From Desulfatitalea sp. (GTDB taxonomy: Bacteria; Desulfobacterota; Desulfobacteria; Desulfobacterales; Desulfosarcinaceae): a stretch of 12,433 bases of DNA. The stretch lies in assembly GCA_018224505.1 (NCBI GenBank), contig JAGTVD010000488.1, positions 1 to 12,433 of the forward strand, in the 5' to 3' direction. The notes beneath the pieces are model-generated. The model was given only the letters and a program-made list of their open reading frames with translations, ran no database searches and had not been told where the DNA came from. Of this stretch, positions 1 to 7,523 are shown piece after piece (the first letter of the stretch is position 1; every line of letters starts with the position of its first letter). The position numbers were made by a program, and so were the translations under genes.

Positions 1-35
1 AAAAAAGGTGGCCCATCAGCTGTCCAGTGCATTTG

Positions 36-61
36 TCATGCATGAAATTACATGTGATCAC
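36..61. promoter_or_regulatory. Cluster of short palindromes upstream of manC (possible operator)
   Basis: The leader of the sugar-nucleotide operon has a perfect 10-base palindrome TCATGCATGA at 36-45. It is followed closely by ACATGT (50-55) and GTGATCAC (54-61). Clustered dyads about 150 bases before a first gene suit a regulator site, but no known operator is recognised and I see no convincing -35/-10 pair. The rest of 1-215 holds no gene that I can support. This is a weak, inference-only call. Confidence 0.2.
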
Positions 62-215
62 CCTGTAGTCTGCCCGCTGCACAGTTGATTGTTGGTGAAC
101 CAATGTGATAGAAACCTACTCAAATGCGCAAAGTTTGCTGCCGGTCCTCCCCGCCTGCCGATCGGCGGTGGCCCGGATTGGCGAACGACCATAATCGATC
201 CATTGTGGAGCAACG

Positions 216-1655
216 ATGACCATCACACCTGTTATTCTGGCCGGGGGTTCGGGAACACGCCTGTGGCCTTTGTCGCGCAGCCTCTATCCCAAGCAGTTCA
301 TGGCGTTGGTGGATGAACACACGCTGTTGCAAAGCACCATGGAGCGCCTCCTGGCCCTCGAAGGGGTGACGCCCCCCATTTTGCTGTGCAACGAAGCCCA
401 CCGTTTCATCGTCGCCGAGCAGGTCCGCCAGATGGGGGTAACCCCGGCGGCCATCGTTCTGGAACCGGCCGCCCGCAATACCGCACCGGCCCTGACGGTG
501 GCGGCCCTGCTCGCCCGCATCGATGATAATGACCCGATTCTGCTGGCATTGCCGGCCGATCACCACATTCGCGACATTCAGGGGTTCGTGGATACGGTGC
601 GCAAAGGCGCCGCATACGCCGGCGAGGGACGCATGGTGACCTTCGGCATTACGCCCGATGCCCCCGAAACCGGATACGGCTACATCCGTAAAGGAAACGC
701 CCTGGACACGCAGACCCCCCCAGCCTGGGCCATCGATCGTTTTGTGGAAAAACCGGACCGCGACACGGCCCGCCGATACGTCGATTCGGGCGAATATTGC
801 TGGAACAGCGGCATGTTCATGTTCCGGGCCGGCAAGCTGATCGAAGAGATGGAGCAACACGCCCCCGAGATTGTGGCCGCTTGCCGCCTGGCCGTATCCA
901 AGGGCCACACCGACCTTGATTTTTTTCGACTGGACAAAGCGGCCTTTGCCCAAAGCCCCTCGGACTCCATCGACTACGCGGTGATGGAAAAGACCGGTGA
1001 CGGGGTGATGGTGGCCCTGGCCAGCGACTGGAGCGACCTGGGTTCGTGGGAAGCGCTGTGGCAAGCCGGACCCAAAGATACCCAGGACAATGTGGTACAC
1101 GGCGATGTGTGCCTTCAGGATGTGCACCGATCCTTCGTGCATGCCTCCAGCCGGCTGGTAACGGCGGTGGGCCTGGACAACCATGTGGTGGTGGAGACCA
1201 AAGACGCGGTCTTCGTCGCACCGCGCCACAGCGTGCAGCAGGTCAAGGCCCTGGTCGATCAGCTCAAGGCGACCGACCGATCGGAAACCGTCACCCATCG
1301 CGATGTTTACCGCCCCTGGGGTACTTATGAGGACATCGACGTGTCGGAGCGATTCCTGGTCAAGCGCATCACCGTCAAACCCCAGGCCAAACTCTCCTTG
1401 CAGCGGCACATGCACCGGGCCGAACACTGGGTGGTGGTCAAAGGCACGGCCCTGGTCACCCGGGGCGAGGAGCAGTTTCTGCTCAAGGAAGATCAATCCA
1501 CCTACATTCCCCTGGGCACGGTGCACCGCCTGGAGAACCCCGGCAAAATCCTCCTGGAACTGGTGGAGATCCAATCCGGCAGTTATCTGGCCGAGGACGA
1601 TGTGGTCCGCCTGGATGATGTCTACGGGCGGCATAACGGTGGTGAGGAAGCGTAA
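216..1655 (+). CDS. manC: Mannose-1-phosphate guanylyltransferase / mannose-6-phosphate isomerase (bifunctional, type II)
   Basis: This is a 479-residue cytoplasmic enzyme that makes GDP-mannose from mannose-1-phosphate and GTP. Its C-terminal domain interconverts fructose-6-phosphate and mannose-6-phosphate. The N-terminal nucleotidyltransferase carries the signature LAGGSGTRLWPLSR (residues 8-21) followed by YPKQF. The LPADHHI motif sits in the middle of the domain. The C-terminal cupin has QRHMHRAEHW at residues 396-405, which matches the type II phosphomannose isomerase signature. The length is normal for ManC/AlgA/CpsB. The start is supported by GTGGAG at 205-210, five bases before ATG. 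It is the first gene of the sugar-nucleotide operon, 50 bases before rfbB. Phosphomannomutase, needed between the two activities, is not in the window. Family assignment is secure; which mannose-containing polymer it serves is unknown. Confidence 0.95.
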   Translation: MTITPVILAGGSGTRLWPLSRSLYPKQFMALVDEHTLLQSTMERLLALEGVTPPILLCNEAHRFIVAEQVRQMGVTPAAIVLEPAARNTAPALTVAALLARIDDNDPILLALPADHHIRDIQGFVDTVRKGAAYAGEGRMVTFGITPDAPETGYGYIRKGNALDTQTPPAWAIDRFVEKPDRDTARRYVDSGEYCWNSGMFMFRAGKLIEEMEQHAPEIVAACRLAVSKGHTDLDFFRLDKAAFAQSPSDSIDYAVMEKTGDGVMVALASDWSDLGSWEALWQAGPKDTQDNVVHGDVCLQDVHRSFVHASSRLVTAVGLDNHVVVETKDAVFVAPRHSVQQVKALVDQLKATDRSETVTHRDVYRPWGTYEDIDVSERFLVKRITVKPQAKLSLQRHMHRAEHWVVVKGTALVTRGEEQFLLKEDQSTYIPLGTVHRLENPGKILLELVEIQSGSYLAEDDVVRLDDVYGRHNGGEEA

Positions 1656-1705
1656 AACAGCGTCAACCGGCATTTCCCCAACACAAAAGAATAACGGATT
1701 GCACC

Positions 1706-2815
1706 ATGACAACCTTACTGGTCACCGGCGGCGCCGGTTTTATCGGCACCAACTTCATCCGGCACATGCTCAAGACGCGCCCCGACTGGCGTATCGTCAA
1801 CCTGGATGTGCTCACCTATGCCGGCAACGCCGCCAACCTGGACGACATGGCCCGCCAGATGCCCGAGCGCTATTGCTTTGTCCGCGGTGACATCAATGAC
1901 AGCCATCGGGTCATGGATCTGCTGCGGAATGAACGGCCATGGGCCGTGGTCCATTTTGCCGCCGAATCCCATGTCGACCGTTCGATCCTGGGGCCGCTGG
2001 CCTTTGTGGAAACCAATGTCACCGGTACCGCCCGGCTGCTGATCGCATGCCGCCAGGTGTGGGAAGAGAGTGGACGCCCGGCCGATTTTCGCTTTGTCCA
2101 TGTCTCCACGGACGAAGTCTATGGCAGCCTGGGGCCGGAAGGCTATTTCACCGAAACCACCGCCTACGACCCCTCGAGCCCCTACTCGGCATCCAAAGCC
2201 GCCTCCGACCACCTGGTGCGCGCCTGGCACTGCACCTATGGTTTCCCGGCCATGGTGACCAACTGCTCCAACAATTACGGCCCCTACCAGTTCCCTGAAA
2301 AACTGATCCCCCTGATGATCCTGAATATTCTGGAAGAAAAACCGCTGCCGGTGTACGGGGACGGCGCCAACGTCCGGGACTGGCTCTACGTGGTGGATCA
2401 TTGCGAAGCGCTGGCCACCGTTCTGGAGAAGGGCGCACCGGGGCAGACCTACAACATCGGCGGCGGCGCCGAGCGCCGCAACATCGATGTGGTGCAGCAA
2501 CTGTGCAGCCTGCTCGATGACCGTCTGGACCGTCGGGGCGATCGCCGAAGTCAGCGCTTGATCCGTTTCGTCACCGACCGACCGGGCCACGACCGGCGCT
2601 ATGCCATCGACGCCGCCAAGATTCAACATGAGTTGGGGTGGCGACCGCGCTTTCGATTCGAAGAGGCCCTGGCAGACACCGTGGACTGGTACCTGGCCAA
2701 TGGGCCGTGGGTCGATTTCGTGCGCAGCGGAGACTACCGCCGCTGGATAGAGACCAACTACGGCCCGGACGGCACCCGGGCCGCGCAAACCGTCAAGGAG
2801 CATCCGACAACATGA
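1706..2815 (+). CDS. rfbB: dTDP-glucose 4,6-dehydratase
   Basis: The 369-residue product catalyses the second step of dTDP-L-rhamnose synthesis, the NAD-dependent dehydration of dTDP-glucose to dTDP-4-keto-6-deoxyglucose. It is an extended short-chain dehydrogenase. The Rossmann motif TGGAGFIG is at residues 7-14. HFAAESHVDRS at 83-93 and STDEVYG at 134-140 (catalytic T135-D136-E137) follow. The active-site YxxxK is Y160/K164 in PYSASKAASD, and NNYGPYQFPEKLIP (189-202) binds the sugar nucleotide. Length is typical for RmlB. A weak GGA lies seven bases before ATG. Its stop overlaps the rfbA start as ATGA, so the two are probably translationally coupled. Nothing in the sequence looks damaged. 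Confidence 0.96.
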   Translation: MTTLLVTGGAGFIGTNFIRHMLKTRPDWRIVNLDVLTYAGNAANLDDMARQMPERYCFVRGDINDSHRVMDLLRNERPWAVVHFAAESHVDRSILGPLAFVETNVTGTARLLIACRQVWEESGRPADFRFVHVSTDEVYGSLGPEGYFTETTAYDPSSPYSASKAASDHLVRAWHCTYGFPAMVTNCSNNYGPYQFPEKLIPLMILNILEEKPLPVYGDGANVRDWLYVVDHCEALATVLEKGAPGQTYNIGGGAERRNIDVVQQLCSLLDDRLDRRGDRRSQRLIRFVTDRPGHDRRYAIDAAKIQHELGWRPRFRFEEALADTVDWYLANGPWVDFVRSGDYRRWIETNYGPDGTRAAQTVKEHPTT

Positions 2816-3693
2816 AAGGCATCATTCTGGCCGGCGGCAGCGGCACACGCCTCTATCCCATCACCCGGGTGGTGAGCAAGCAACTGCTGCCCATCTACGA
2901 CAAACCCATGATCTACTACCCCCTTTCCGTGCTTATGCTGGCGGGTATCCGGGAGGTCTGCATCATATCCACCCCCCAGGATCTACCCCGCTTCGAAGAG
3001 TTGATGGGCGACGGCAGCCAGTGGGGCCTCTCTTTTACCTATTGCGAGCAGCCGCGCCCCGAAGGCATTGCCCAGGCGTTTATCATCGCCAAGGCGTTCA
3101 TCGGCAACGACCAGGTATGTTTGGTGCTGGGGGACAATATCTTCTATGGTCACGGCCTGCCCGTCACACTGGCGGCGGCTGCCCAGCGGAAAAAGGGGGC
3201 ATCGGTATTCGGTTATTGGGTCAAAAACCCCCAACGCTATGGCGTGGTGGTGTTCGACAAGCAGGGCCGCGCCATCGATATCCAGGAAAAACCCCTGGTG
3301 CCACCCTCCCAATGGGCCGTCACGGGCCTTTACTTTTATGATCACCAGGTGTCGGAGATCGCCGCGTCCATGAAGCCGTCGCCCAGGGGAGAGCTGGAGA
3401 TCACCGATGTCAATCGCGCCTATCTCTCCCAGGATCAGCTGTTTGTGGAAAAGCTGGGCCGGGGTATCGCCTGGCTGGACACCGGTACCCACGAGAGCAT
3501 GATGCAGGCCAGCAGCTTCATCGAGGTGATCGAACAGAGACAGGGCCTCAAAGTGGCCTGTATCGAAGAGATCGCTTATCACATGGGCTACATCGATAAC
3601 GAACAGGTGCTGCGCCTGGCCCATCCGCTGCGCAACAACGGTTATGGTCAATACCTGATCGACATGATCGCCCGAAAGGACGTGGGTCTATGA
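2812..3693 (+). CDS. rfbA: Glucose-1-phosphate thymidylyltransferase
   Basis: The 293-residue enzyme makes dTDP-glucose from dTTP and glucose-1-phosphate, the committed step of dTDP-L-rhamnose synthesis. dTDP-rhamnose feedback inhibition is known for the family. MKGIILAGGSGTRLYPIT forms the nucleotide-binding loop at the N-terminus. SKQLLPIYDKPMIYYPLS (22-39) binds sugar and nucleotide, and LGDN (D108) supplies a metal ligand. GRGIAWLDTGTHESM is the usual C-terminal signature. A longer open frame extends upstream, but I chose the ATG at 2812 because the protein then begins exactly at the family N-terminus. That ATG shares ATGA with the rfbB stop; its own end shares ATGA with rfbC. Confidence 0.96.
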   Translation: MKGIILAGGSGTRLYPITRVVSKQLLPIYDKPMIYYPLSVLMLAGIREVCIISTPQDLPRFEELMGDGSQWGLSFTYCEQPRPEGIAQAFIIAKAFIGNDQVCLVLGDNIFYGHGLPVTLAAAAQRKKGASVFGYWVKNPQRYGVVVFDKQGRAIDIQEKPLVPPSQWAVTGLYFYDHQVSEIAASMKPSPRGELEITDVNRAYLSQDQLFVEKLGRGIAWLDTGTHESMMQASSFIEVIEQRQGLKVACIEEIAYHMGYIDNEQVLRLAHPLRNNGYGQYLIDMIARKDVGL

Positions 3694-4241
3694 AAATCGT
3701 CCCCACCCGACTGGCCGATGTGTTGATCGTCGAACCCCAAAAATTCGGCGACCGGCGCGGCTACTTTCTGGAAACATACCAGCAGCAACGATACAGCGCG
3801 GCCGGCATCGATACGGCTTTTGTCCAGGACAACATCTCCTTTTCGCGCCGCAACACGCTGCGTGGGCTGCACTTTCAGCATCCCCGGGGCCAGGCCAAAC
3901 TGGTTCAGGTGATAGAAGGTGAGATTTTCGACGTGGCCGTGGATGTGCGCCAGGGCTCACCCACCTTTGGCCAGTGGGTGGGCGTTCAGCTCAATGGAGA
4001 AACGCCGCAACAGCTCTTCGTACCGGCGGGATTCGCCCATGGCTTCTGCGTCATGAGCCCCACCGCGCTGTTTCTTTACAAATGCGGCGACTACTATGCC
4101 CCCGAACACGAATGCGGATTGCGTTGGGACGATCCCGACCTCGCCATCGAGTGGCCCGTTGATACCCCCCTGCTATCCGACCGTGACCGGGAATTCCCAA
4201 CCCTTAAGGAGATCGCGGCCCACCGGCTGCCTTCCTATTGA
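3690..4241 (+). CDS. rfbC: dTDP-4-dehydrorhamnose 3,5-epimerase
   Basis: This 183-residue cupin-fold enzyme epimerises dTDP-4-keto-6-deoxyglucose at C3 and C5, the third step of the rhamnose pathway. Visible family residues are the substrate loop RRGYFLETY (22-30) and RGLHFQ, with catalytic H61 at 58-63. The patch VPAGFAHGFCVMS (111-123) contains H117, and Y130 is in LFLYKC, the position of the conserved acid/base tyrosine. Length matches RmlC exactly. Translation starts within the stop of rfbA (ATGA), and 19 bases separate its stop from rfbD. It has a complete active site and no anomalies. Confidence 0.96.
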   Translation: MKIVPTRLADVLIVEPQKFGDRRGYFLETYQQQRYSAAGIDTAFVQDNISFSRRNTLRGLHFQHPRGQAKLVQVIEGEIFDVAVDVRQGSPTFGQWVGVQLNGETPQQLFVPAGFAHGFCVMSPTALFLYKCGDYYAPEHECGLRWDDPDLAIEWPVDTPLLSDRDREFPTLKEIAAHRLPSY

Positions 4242-4260
4242 GAAGAATGTCGAGGCATTC

Positions 4261-5145
4261 ATGCGGATTCTGATCACTGGCAGCAACGGCCAGTTGGGCC
4301 ATGATTTAATGGAACAGGCGCGCTCGCGGGACTGGCAGGCAGTGGGCGCCGACCTGCCGCAGTGCGACATTACCAACGGCGACAGTGTGGCCGCCGCCCT
4401 GGCCGCCGCGGGTTCTCCGGCAGCCGTGATTAATGCTGCCGCCTACACGGCTGTGGATGCCGCCGAAGGTGACCCGGCAACGGCCTATGCGGTCAACCGC
4501 GATGGTGTGGCCACTTTGGCCCGCATCTGCCGTGAACATCAGGTGCCATTGATCCACGTCTCCACAGACTATGTCTTCGACGGTTTAAAAACCAGCCCCT
4601 ACCGGCCCACCGACCCCATCCGACCCAGCGGCGTCTACGGACACAGTAAGGCGGAAGGCGAGACCCTTCTGCGTGCGCAGTGGGAACAGCATGTGATTGT
4701 GCGCACCTCCTGGCTGTTCGGCCGCCACGGCGGCAACTTCGTAAAAACCATGCTGCGATTGGGCAGAGAACGCGACACATTGCGGGTGGTGGATGACCAG
4801 GTGGGCTGCCCCACCTATGCCGGAGATCTGGCCGGCGCGCTGCTCGAAATCGCCGCGCATGTGACGCGCAATGGCCAGGGATGGGGCACCTACCATTTCT
4901 GCAACGACCCGGCGGTCACCTGGTGGGCCTTTACCCGCCGCATCATCGCCCTTGCCCGAACCCACGAGCGGTTGGCGGTCACGGACATCGTCCCCATCCT
5001 GACGGTCCACTATCCCCTGCCCGCGCCCCGACCGCCCTATTCGGTATTGGACTGCGGCACCCTGGAATCCCAATTCGGCATCACGAGACGCTCGTGGGAG
5101 GAGGGACTCAAGGAGATGCTGGCGGATATGGACGGCGTCGGTTGA
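4261..5145 (+). CDS. rfbD: dTDP-4-dehydrorhamnose reductase
   Basis: The 294-residue enzyme performs the last step, NAD(P)H reduction of dTDP-4-keto-L-rhamnose to dTDP-L-rhamnose. It shows GSNGQLG (7-13), STDYVFDG (101-108), and the catalytic pair Y126/K130 in YGHSK, as expected for RmlD of the extended SDR superfamily. A longer open frame reaches upstream, but ATG 4261 gives the family N-terminus MRILITGSNGQLG. Oddly, the final codons (Val-Gly-stop) lie in the first unit of an octamer tandem array, and the stop TGA comes from a CGGTTGAT unit. The array may therefore have replaced or trimmed the natural 3' end. The catalytic core is unaffected. It is the last gene of the manC-rfbBACD run. Confidence 0.95.
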   Translation: MRILITGSNGQLGHDLMEQARSRDWQAVGADLPQCDITNGDSVAAALAAAGSPAAVINAAAYTAVDAAEGDPATAYAVNRDGVATLARICREHQVPLIHVSTDYVFDGLKTSPYRPTDPIRPSGVYGHSKAEGETLLRAQWEQHVIVRTSWLFGRHGGNFVKTMLRLGRERDTLRVVDDQVGCPTYAGDLAGALLEIAAHVTRNGQGWGTYHFCNDPAVTWWAFTRRIIALARTHERLAVTDIVPILTVHYPLPAPRPPYSVLDCGTLESQFGITRRSWEEGLKEMLADMDGVG

Positions 5146-5218
5146 TGGGTGGGTTGGTTGATCGGTTGATCGGTTGATCGGTTGGGCGGTTGTTCAGTTG
5201 ATCGGTTGGGTGGTTGGG
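5139..5218 (+). repeat. Octamer tandem array 1 (CGGTTGAT-type, about 10 units)
   Basis: Phased 8-base units can be read from 5139: CGGTTGAT, two diverged units, then a unit ending at 5162, CGGTTGAT (5163-5170), CGGTTGAT (5171-5178), CGGTTGGG, CGGTTGTT, CAGTTGAT, CGGTTGGG, TGGTTGGG. The unit is the reverse complement of the CAACCGAT family in the second array at 8493-8696, so the two are one repeat family in opposite orientations. Unit junctions form GATC. The array provides the rfbD stop codon and fills the start of the gap before the selenoprotein gene. There are no spacers, so it is not a CRISPR. G-rich decay continues to about 5230. Confidence 0.9.
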
Positions 5219-5288
5219 GTTGGGGGGGTGTTTTGTTGAAAGATAGGTTTGGTAATGGTGCGGCCGGATTGAAAGAAACATTCAAATC

Positions 5289-5293
5289 AGGAG
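5289..5293 (+). promoter_or_regulatory. Ribosome binding site deciding the selenoprotein start
   Basis: AGGAG at 5289-5293 lies six bases before ATG 5300. That ATG opens a frame of only 23 codons before TGA. A strong site here, and nothing comparable before the internal ATG at 5393, argues that translation begins at 5300 and must pass the TGA to make the conserved protein. Confidence 0.75.
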
Positions 5294-5299
5294 CTCGAA

Positions 5300-5773
5300 A
5301 TGGCAACTGCTATACCGTTGGAAGAGGCCCAGGCGCGTGCGTTGGCGTTGATGCATAAGGGGTATCACTGAGGCCCGGCGCTCCTGCAAGTTATGTGGGA
5401 AAGCTATGGGATGGAAAACGAAGATTTTTTATGGGCCGGCATTCCTTTCCTTTCAGGCATCAGCGGGCAGCAGAAAGCGCCCTGCGGCGCCTTGTCTGCG
5501 GCAGCGGTCATCCTCGGCCTGCGCCATCGTCAACCTTTGGCGGACAAGGCAGCGGCCAAGCAGGCCCGCAACACCATCCGCCGCCTGTCCGGCCAGTTGG
5601 CAGGCGACTTTGAACACACCTTCGGCGACATCTCCTGCGGCGACCTGCTGGGCATCGATTTCTCCAAAGACGGGGAATACAAGCGGTTCCGGCAATCGGA
5701 AATCTGGAAAGAGAAGTGCCAGCGCTATGTGACTTTCATCATCGAAAGGCTTTATGGTTTCGAGGATAGTTGA
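5300..5773 (+). CDS. Selenocysteine-containing C_GCAxxG_C_C family redox protein (TGA at 5369-5371 read as Sec)
   Basis: Read through one in-frame TGA, this encodes 157 residues of the C_GCAxxG_C_C family, predicted redox-active proteins named for four conserved cysteines. Here the first is the TGA-encoded U24 in KGYH-U-GPALLQ, matching the usual GYHC..A.L. The others are C62 (APCGALSAAAVILGL), C113 (ISCGDLLG) and C140 (EKCQRYV). The sequence therefore shows Sec exactly replacing a conserved Cys. The start is fixed by AGGAG six bases before ATG 5300. A SECIS-like hairpin follows the TGA at 5380-5404. An automated caller would start at ATG 5393 and lose the first 31 residues. Alternatives are a nonsense-mutated pseudogene or a truncated product from 5393; the hairpin and intact frame argue against both. 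The substrate is unknown. There is no signal peptide, so it is probably cytoplasmic. Its stop lies six bases from the convergent CLC gene's stop. Confidence 0.82.
5380..5404 (+). promoter_or_regulatory. Predicted bacterial SECIS element
   Basis: Just after the in-frame TGA (5369-5371), CCTGCA (5383-5388) pairs with TGTGGG (5394-5399), giving six pairs including two G-U wobbles. The apical loop is AGTTA (5389-5393). GCT (5380-5382) can extend the stem with AGC (5402-5404) across a two-base bulge. The loop G at 5390 is 19 bases past the TGA. In bacterial SECIS elements, a short stem about 16-37 bases downstream with G among the first loop bases is what SelB recognises, so distance and loop both fit. 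Pairing was done by eye. Confidence 0.7.
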
Positions 5774-5779
5774 TATTTC

Positions 5780-7513
5780 TCAGGCCCCGGTCTGAACGAT
5801 CAACTCCTTGCGGTAGTGGTCGAGAATCTTCTCCTTGGAAAGTACGCCCACGCAGCGGTTCTCCTCCAACACCGGCAAATGGTTCATGCCGTGGTGGTCC
5901 ATTAAATCGAGGACAAAGCCTAAATCATCGCCGACGCGGATCGTGGGTGTTGCACCGGCCATGACCTGTTCCACAATCAGTGCGGCGTGCATACGGGTGT
6001 CGAACAGGTAAGGCCGGATACGGTCAGGCAGAAGCACCCCCAGATAAAATCCGTTGTCACGGTCGATCACCGGAAAAATATGGCCTTGGGACTGTTCGAA
6101 CAGTGTCACGAAATCGCCCAGCAGCATATCATTGGGAACGGTGGCCGGGTTGGTGGACATGACCTCCCGCACTTTCAGATCGGATAATACCCGGGCATCG
6201 GTGCCGGGCCGCACATAGTCTCCCTTTTCGATCAACTCCCGCAGGTAGAACGACCCCGGCTCGAGATAGTGGGAAAAAGTGGCGGTGAGCACCGATACGA
6301 TGATCAAAGGCAGGATCACATCGTACCCACCGGTGATCTCAACTACCAGAAAAATACCCGTCAGCGGCGCCTGCAAGATGCCACTGATCATCCCCGCCAT
6401 GCCCAACAGTGCAAAACAGCCTTCCTCCGCAAACCCGACCACCGGCAGCGCCCACGTCAGCAGTCGGTAGTAAAACAGGCCGATGAGGCTGCCGATCATG
6501 AGACTCGGGGCAAAGATACCCCCCGCACCGCCCCATCCCAGGGTTAAGGTGGTGGCCGCCATCTTGGCCGCCACCATCAAGGCCGCCCAGGCAACCCCCT
6601 GGGCAAAGACCCCGTCGATGGCCTGCTGCACCGCGTGGTACCCTTCGCCCATCACCGCGGGCAGAAAAATGCCGATCAGCCCAACGGCGGCGCCACCCAC
6701 CGCCGGCCGCAACCACTGCGGCAACGGTGCCCGTGCGGCCACATGGTGCATGCCGTTGATCATGCGTGCCAAACCCACAGCGGCCACCGTAGCCGCCACC
6801 GCCACACCGAAACTGGCCGCGATATCGGGCAGGCCGATGTCGAACTTCTGATGGGCAAATGCGATTTGATTGCCCTGCAGGACCCGACTGATCTGGGTTC
6901 CCGACACCGCCGCAATGGCGATGGGCACCACATTGAACGCACGCCATTCCCCCAGAATCACCTCGATCGTGAACACCAACCCGGCAATGGGCGCATTGAA
7001 GATCGCACCGATGGCGCCGGCCGCGCCACAGCCCACGAGAGTGACCCGCTGGCGTTCGTTCAAACCAAACAATTTGCCGAAATTGGAACCCAGGGCGGCG
7101 CCACTGACCACCACCGGCGCCTCGGGGCCTGCCGAGCCGCCACTGCCGATGGTCAAACAACTGGCCACCAAACGGGAAAAGCTGGACCGAAACCGCAATC
7201 GTCCCCCGTGGCGCAACACCGCCAGCACCACCTCGGGTACGCCGTGACCGGGCCGCTCCCGCAGCAGCGTATTGATAAAAAGAGCGGACAAAGTCGCGCC
7301 GGCCGCCGGCAGCAGAAAACCCCACCACTGAAGGTGAGCGGTGGCCAATGTGTCGGACATGAAATGCAGCGCCCGGGTGAGGGCCACCGCCGCCAAGCCG
7401 CTGCTGGCCCCCACGCATGCGGCCAGCGCAATGACCATCAGGCGATCATCCGACCGAACGATTGCCCAAAACTCCCTGGTCGCAGCAATGAGGCCTTTGC
7501 GCTCTTTTTCCAC
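5780..7513 (-). CDS. CLC-family anion channel/transporter with C-terminal CBS pair
   Basis: This 577-residue integral membrane protein conducts chloride or similar anions. From the GTG start, the CLC signatures in order are GHGVP (89-93, equivalent to GSGIP) and GSAGPEAP, carrying the gating glutamate E131. GGIFAP follows at about 331-336 (GxFxP), then Y423 in GSFYLREL, at the position of the pore tyrosine. Two CBS repeats occupy about 445-570, where nucleotides may regulate gating. The position equivalent to the proton glutamate E203 of E. coli ClC-ec1 is Val (FTIEV), which favours a channel-like or uncoupled protein; this rests on alignment by eye. An in-frame TTG at 7519 is possible. GTG 7513 is preferred because AGGGG (7525-7521) then lies seven bases upstream. 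That site overlaps the stop of the upstream EIIA-like gene, suggesting coupling. Confidence 0.93.
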   Translation of the reverse strand: MEKERKGLIAATREFWAIVRSDDRLMVIALAACVGASSGLAAVALTRALHFMSDTLATAHLQWWGFLLPAAGATLSALFINTLLRERPGHGVPEVVLAVLRHGGRLRFRSSFSRLVASCLTIGSGGSAGPEAPVVVSGAALGSNFGKLFGLNERQRVTLVGCGAAGAIGAIFNAPIAGLVFTIEVILGEWRAFNVVPIAIAAVSGTQISRVLQGNQIAFAHQKFDIGLPDIAASFGVAVAATVAAVGLARMINGMHHVAARAPLPQWLRPAVGGAAVGLIGIFLPAVMGEGYHAVQQAIDGVFAQGVAWAALMVAAKMAATTLTLGWGGAGGIFAPSLMIGSLIGLFYYRLLTWALPVVGFAEEGCFALLGMAGMISGILQAPLTGIFLVVEITGGYDVILPLIIVSVLTATFSHYLEPGSFYLRELIEKGDYVRPGTDARVLSDLKVREVMSTNPATVPNDMLLGDFVTLFEQSQGHIFPVIDRDNGFYLGVLLPDRIRPYLFDTRMHAALIVEQVMAGATPTIRVGDDLGFVLDLMDHHGMNHLPVLEENRCVGVLSKEKILDHYRKELIVQTGA

Positions 7514-7523
7514 TTTCAATCCC

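Noticed and set aside
85..113. Sigma70 promoter TTGATT ... GATAGA upstream of manC
   Set aside because: With 16 or 17 bases spacing the -10 matches consensus at three or fewer positions, too weak to report as a feature.
120..1712. 530-codon open frame on the minus strand opposite manC
   Set aside because: It is fully antisense to a textbook ManC, with no recognisable domain and His/Gly-rich composition typical of a shadow frame in GC-rich DNA.
1715..3651. Long minus-strand open frames opposite rfbB and rfbA
   Set aside because: They mirror well-conserved genes and carry no family motifs or plausible ribosome binding site.
5037..5306. Minus-strand open frame encoding Pro/Asn/Gln/Ser repeats through array 1
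   Set aside because: Same artefact of the octamer repeat, and it overlaps the rfbD 3' end.
5393..5773. Selenoprotein gene starting at the internal ATG 5393
   Set aside because: No ribosome binding site precedes it; it would delete the conserved first redox residue and the upstream 31 residues that fit the family.
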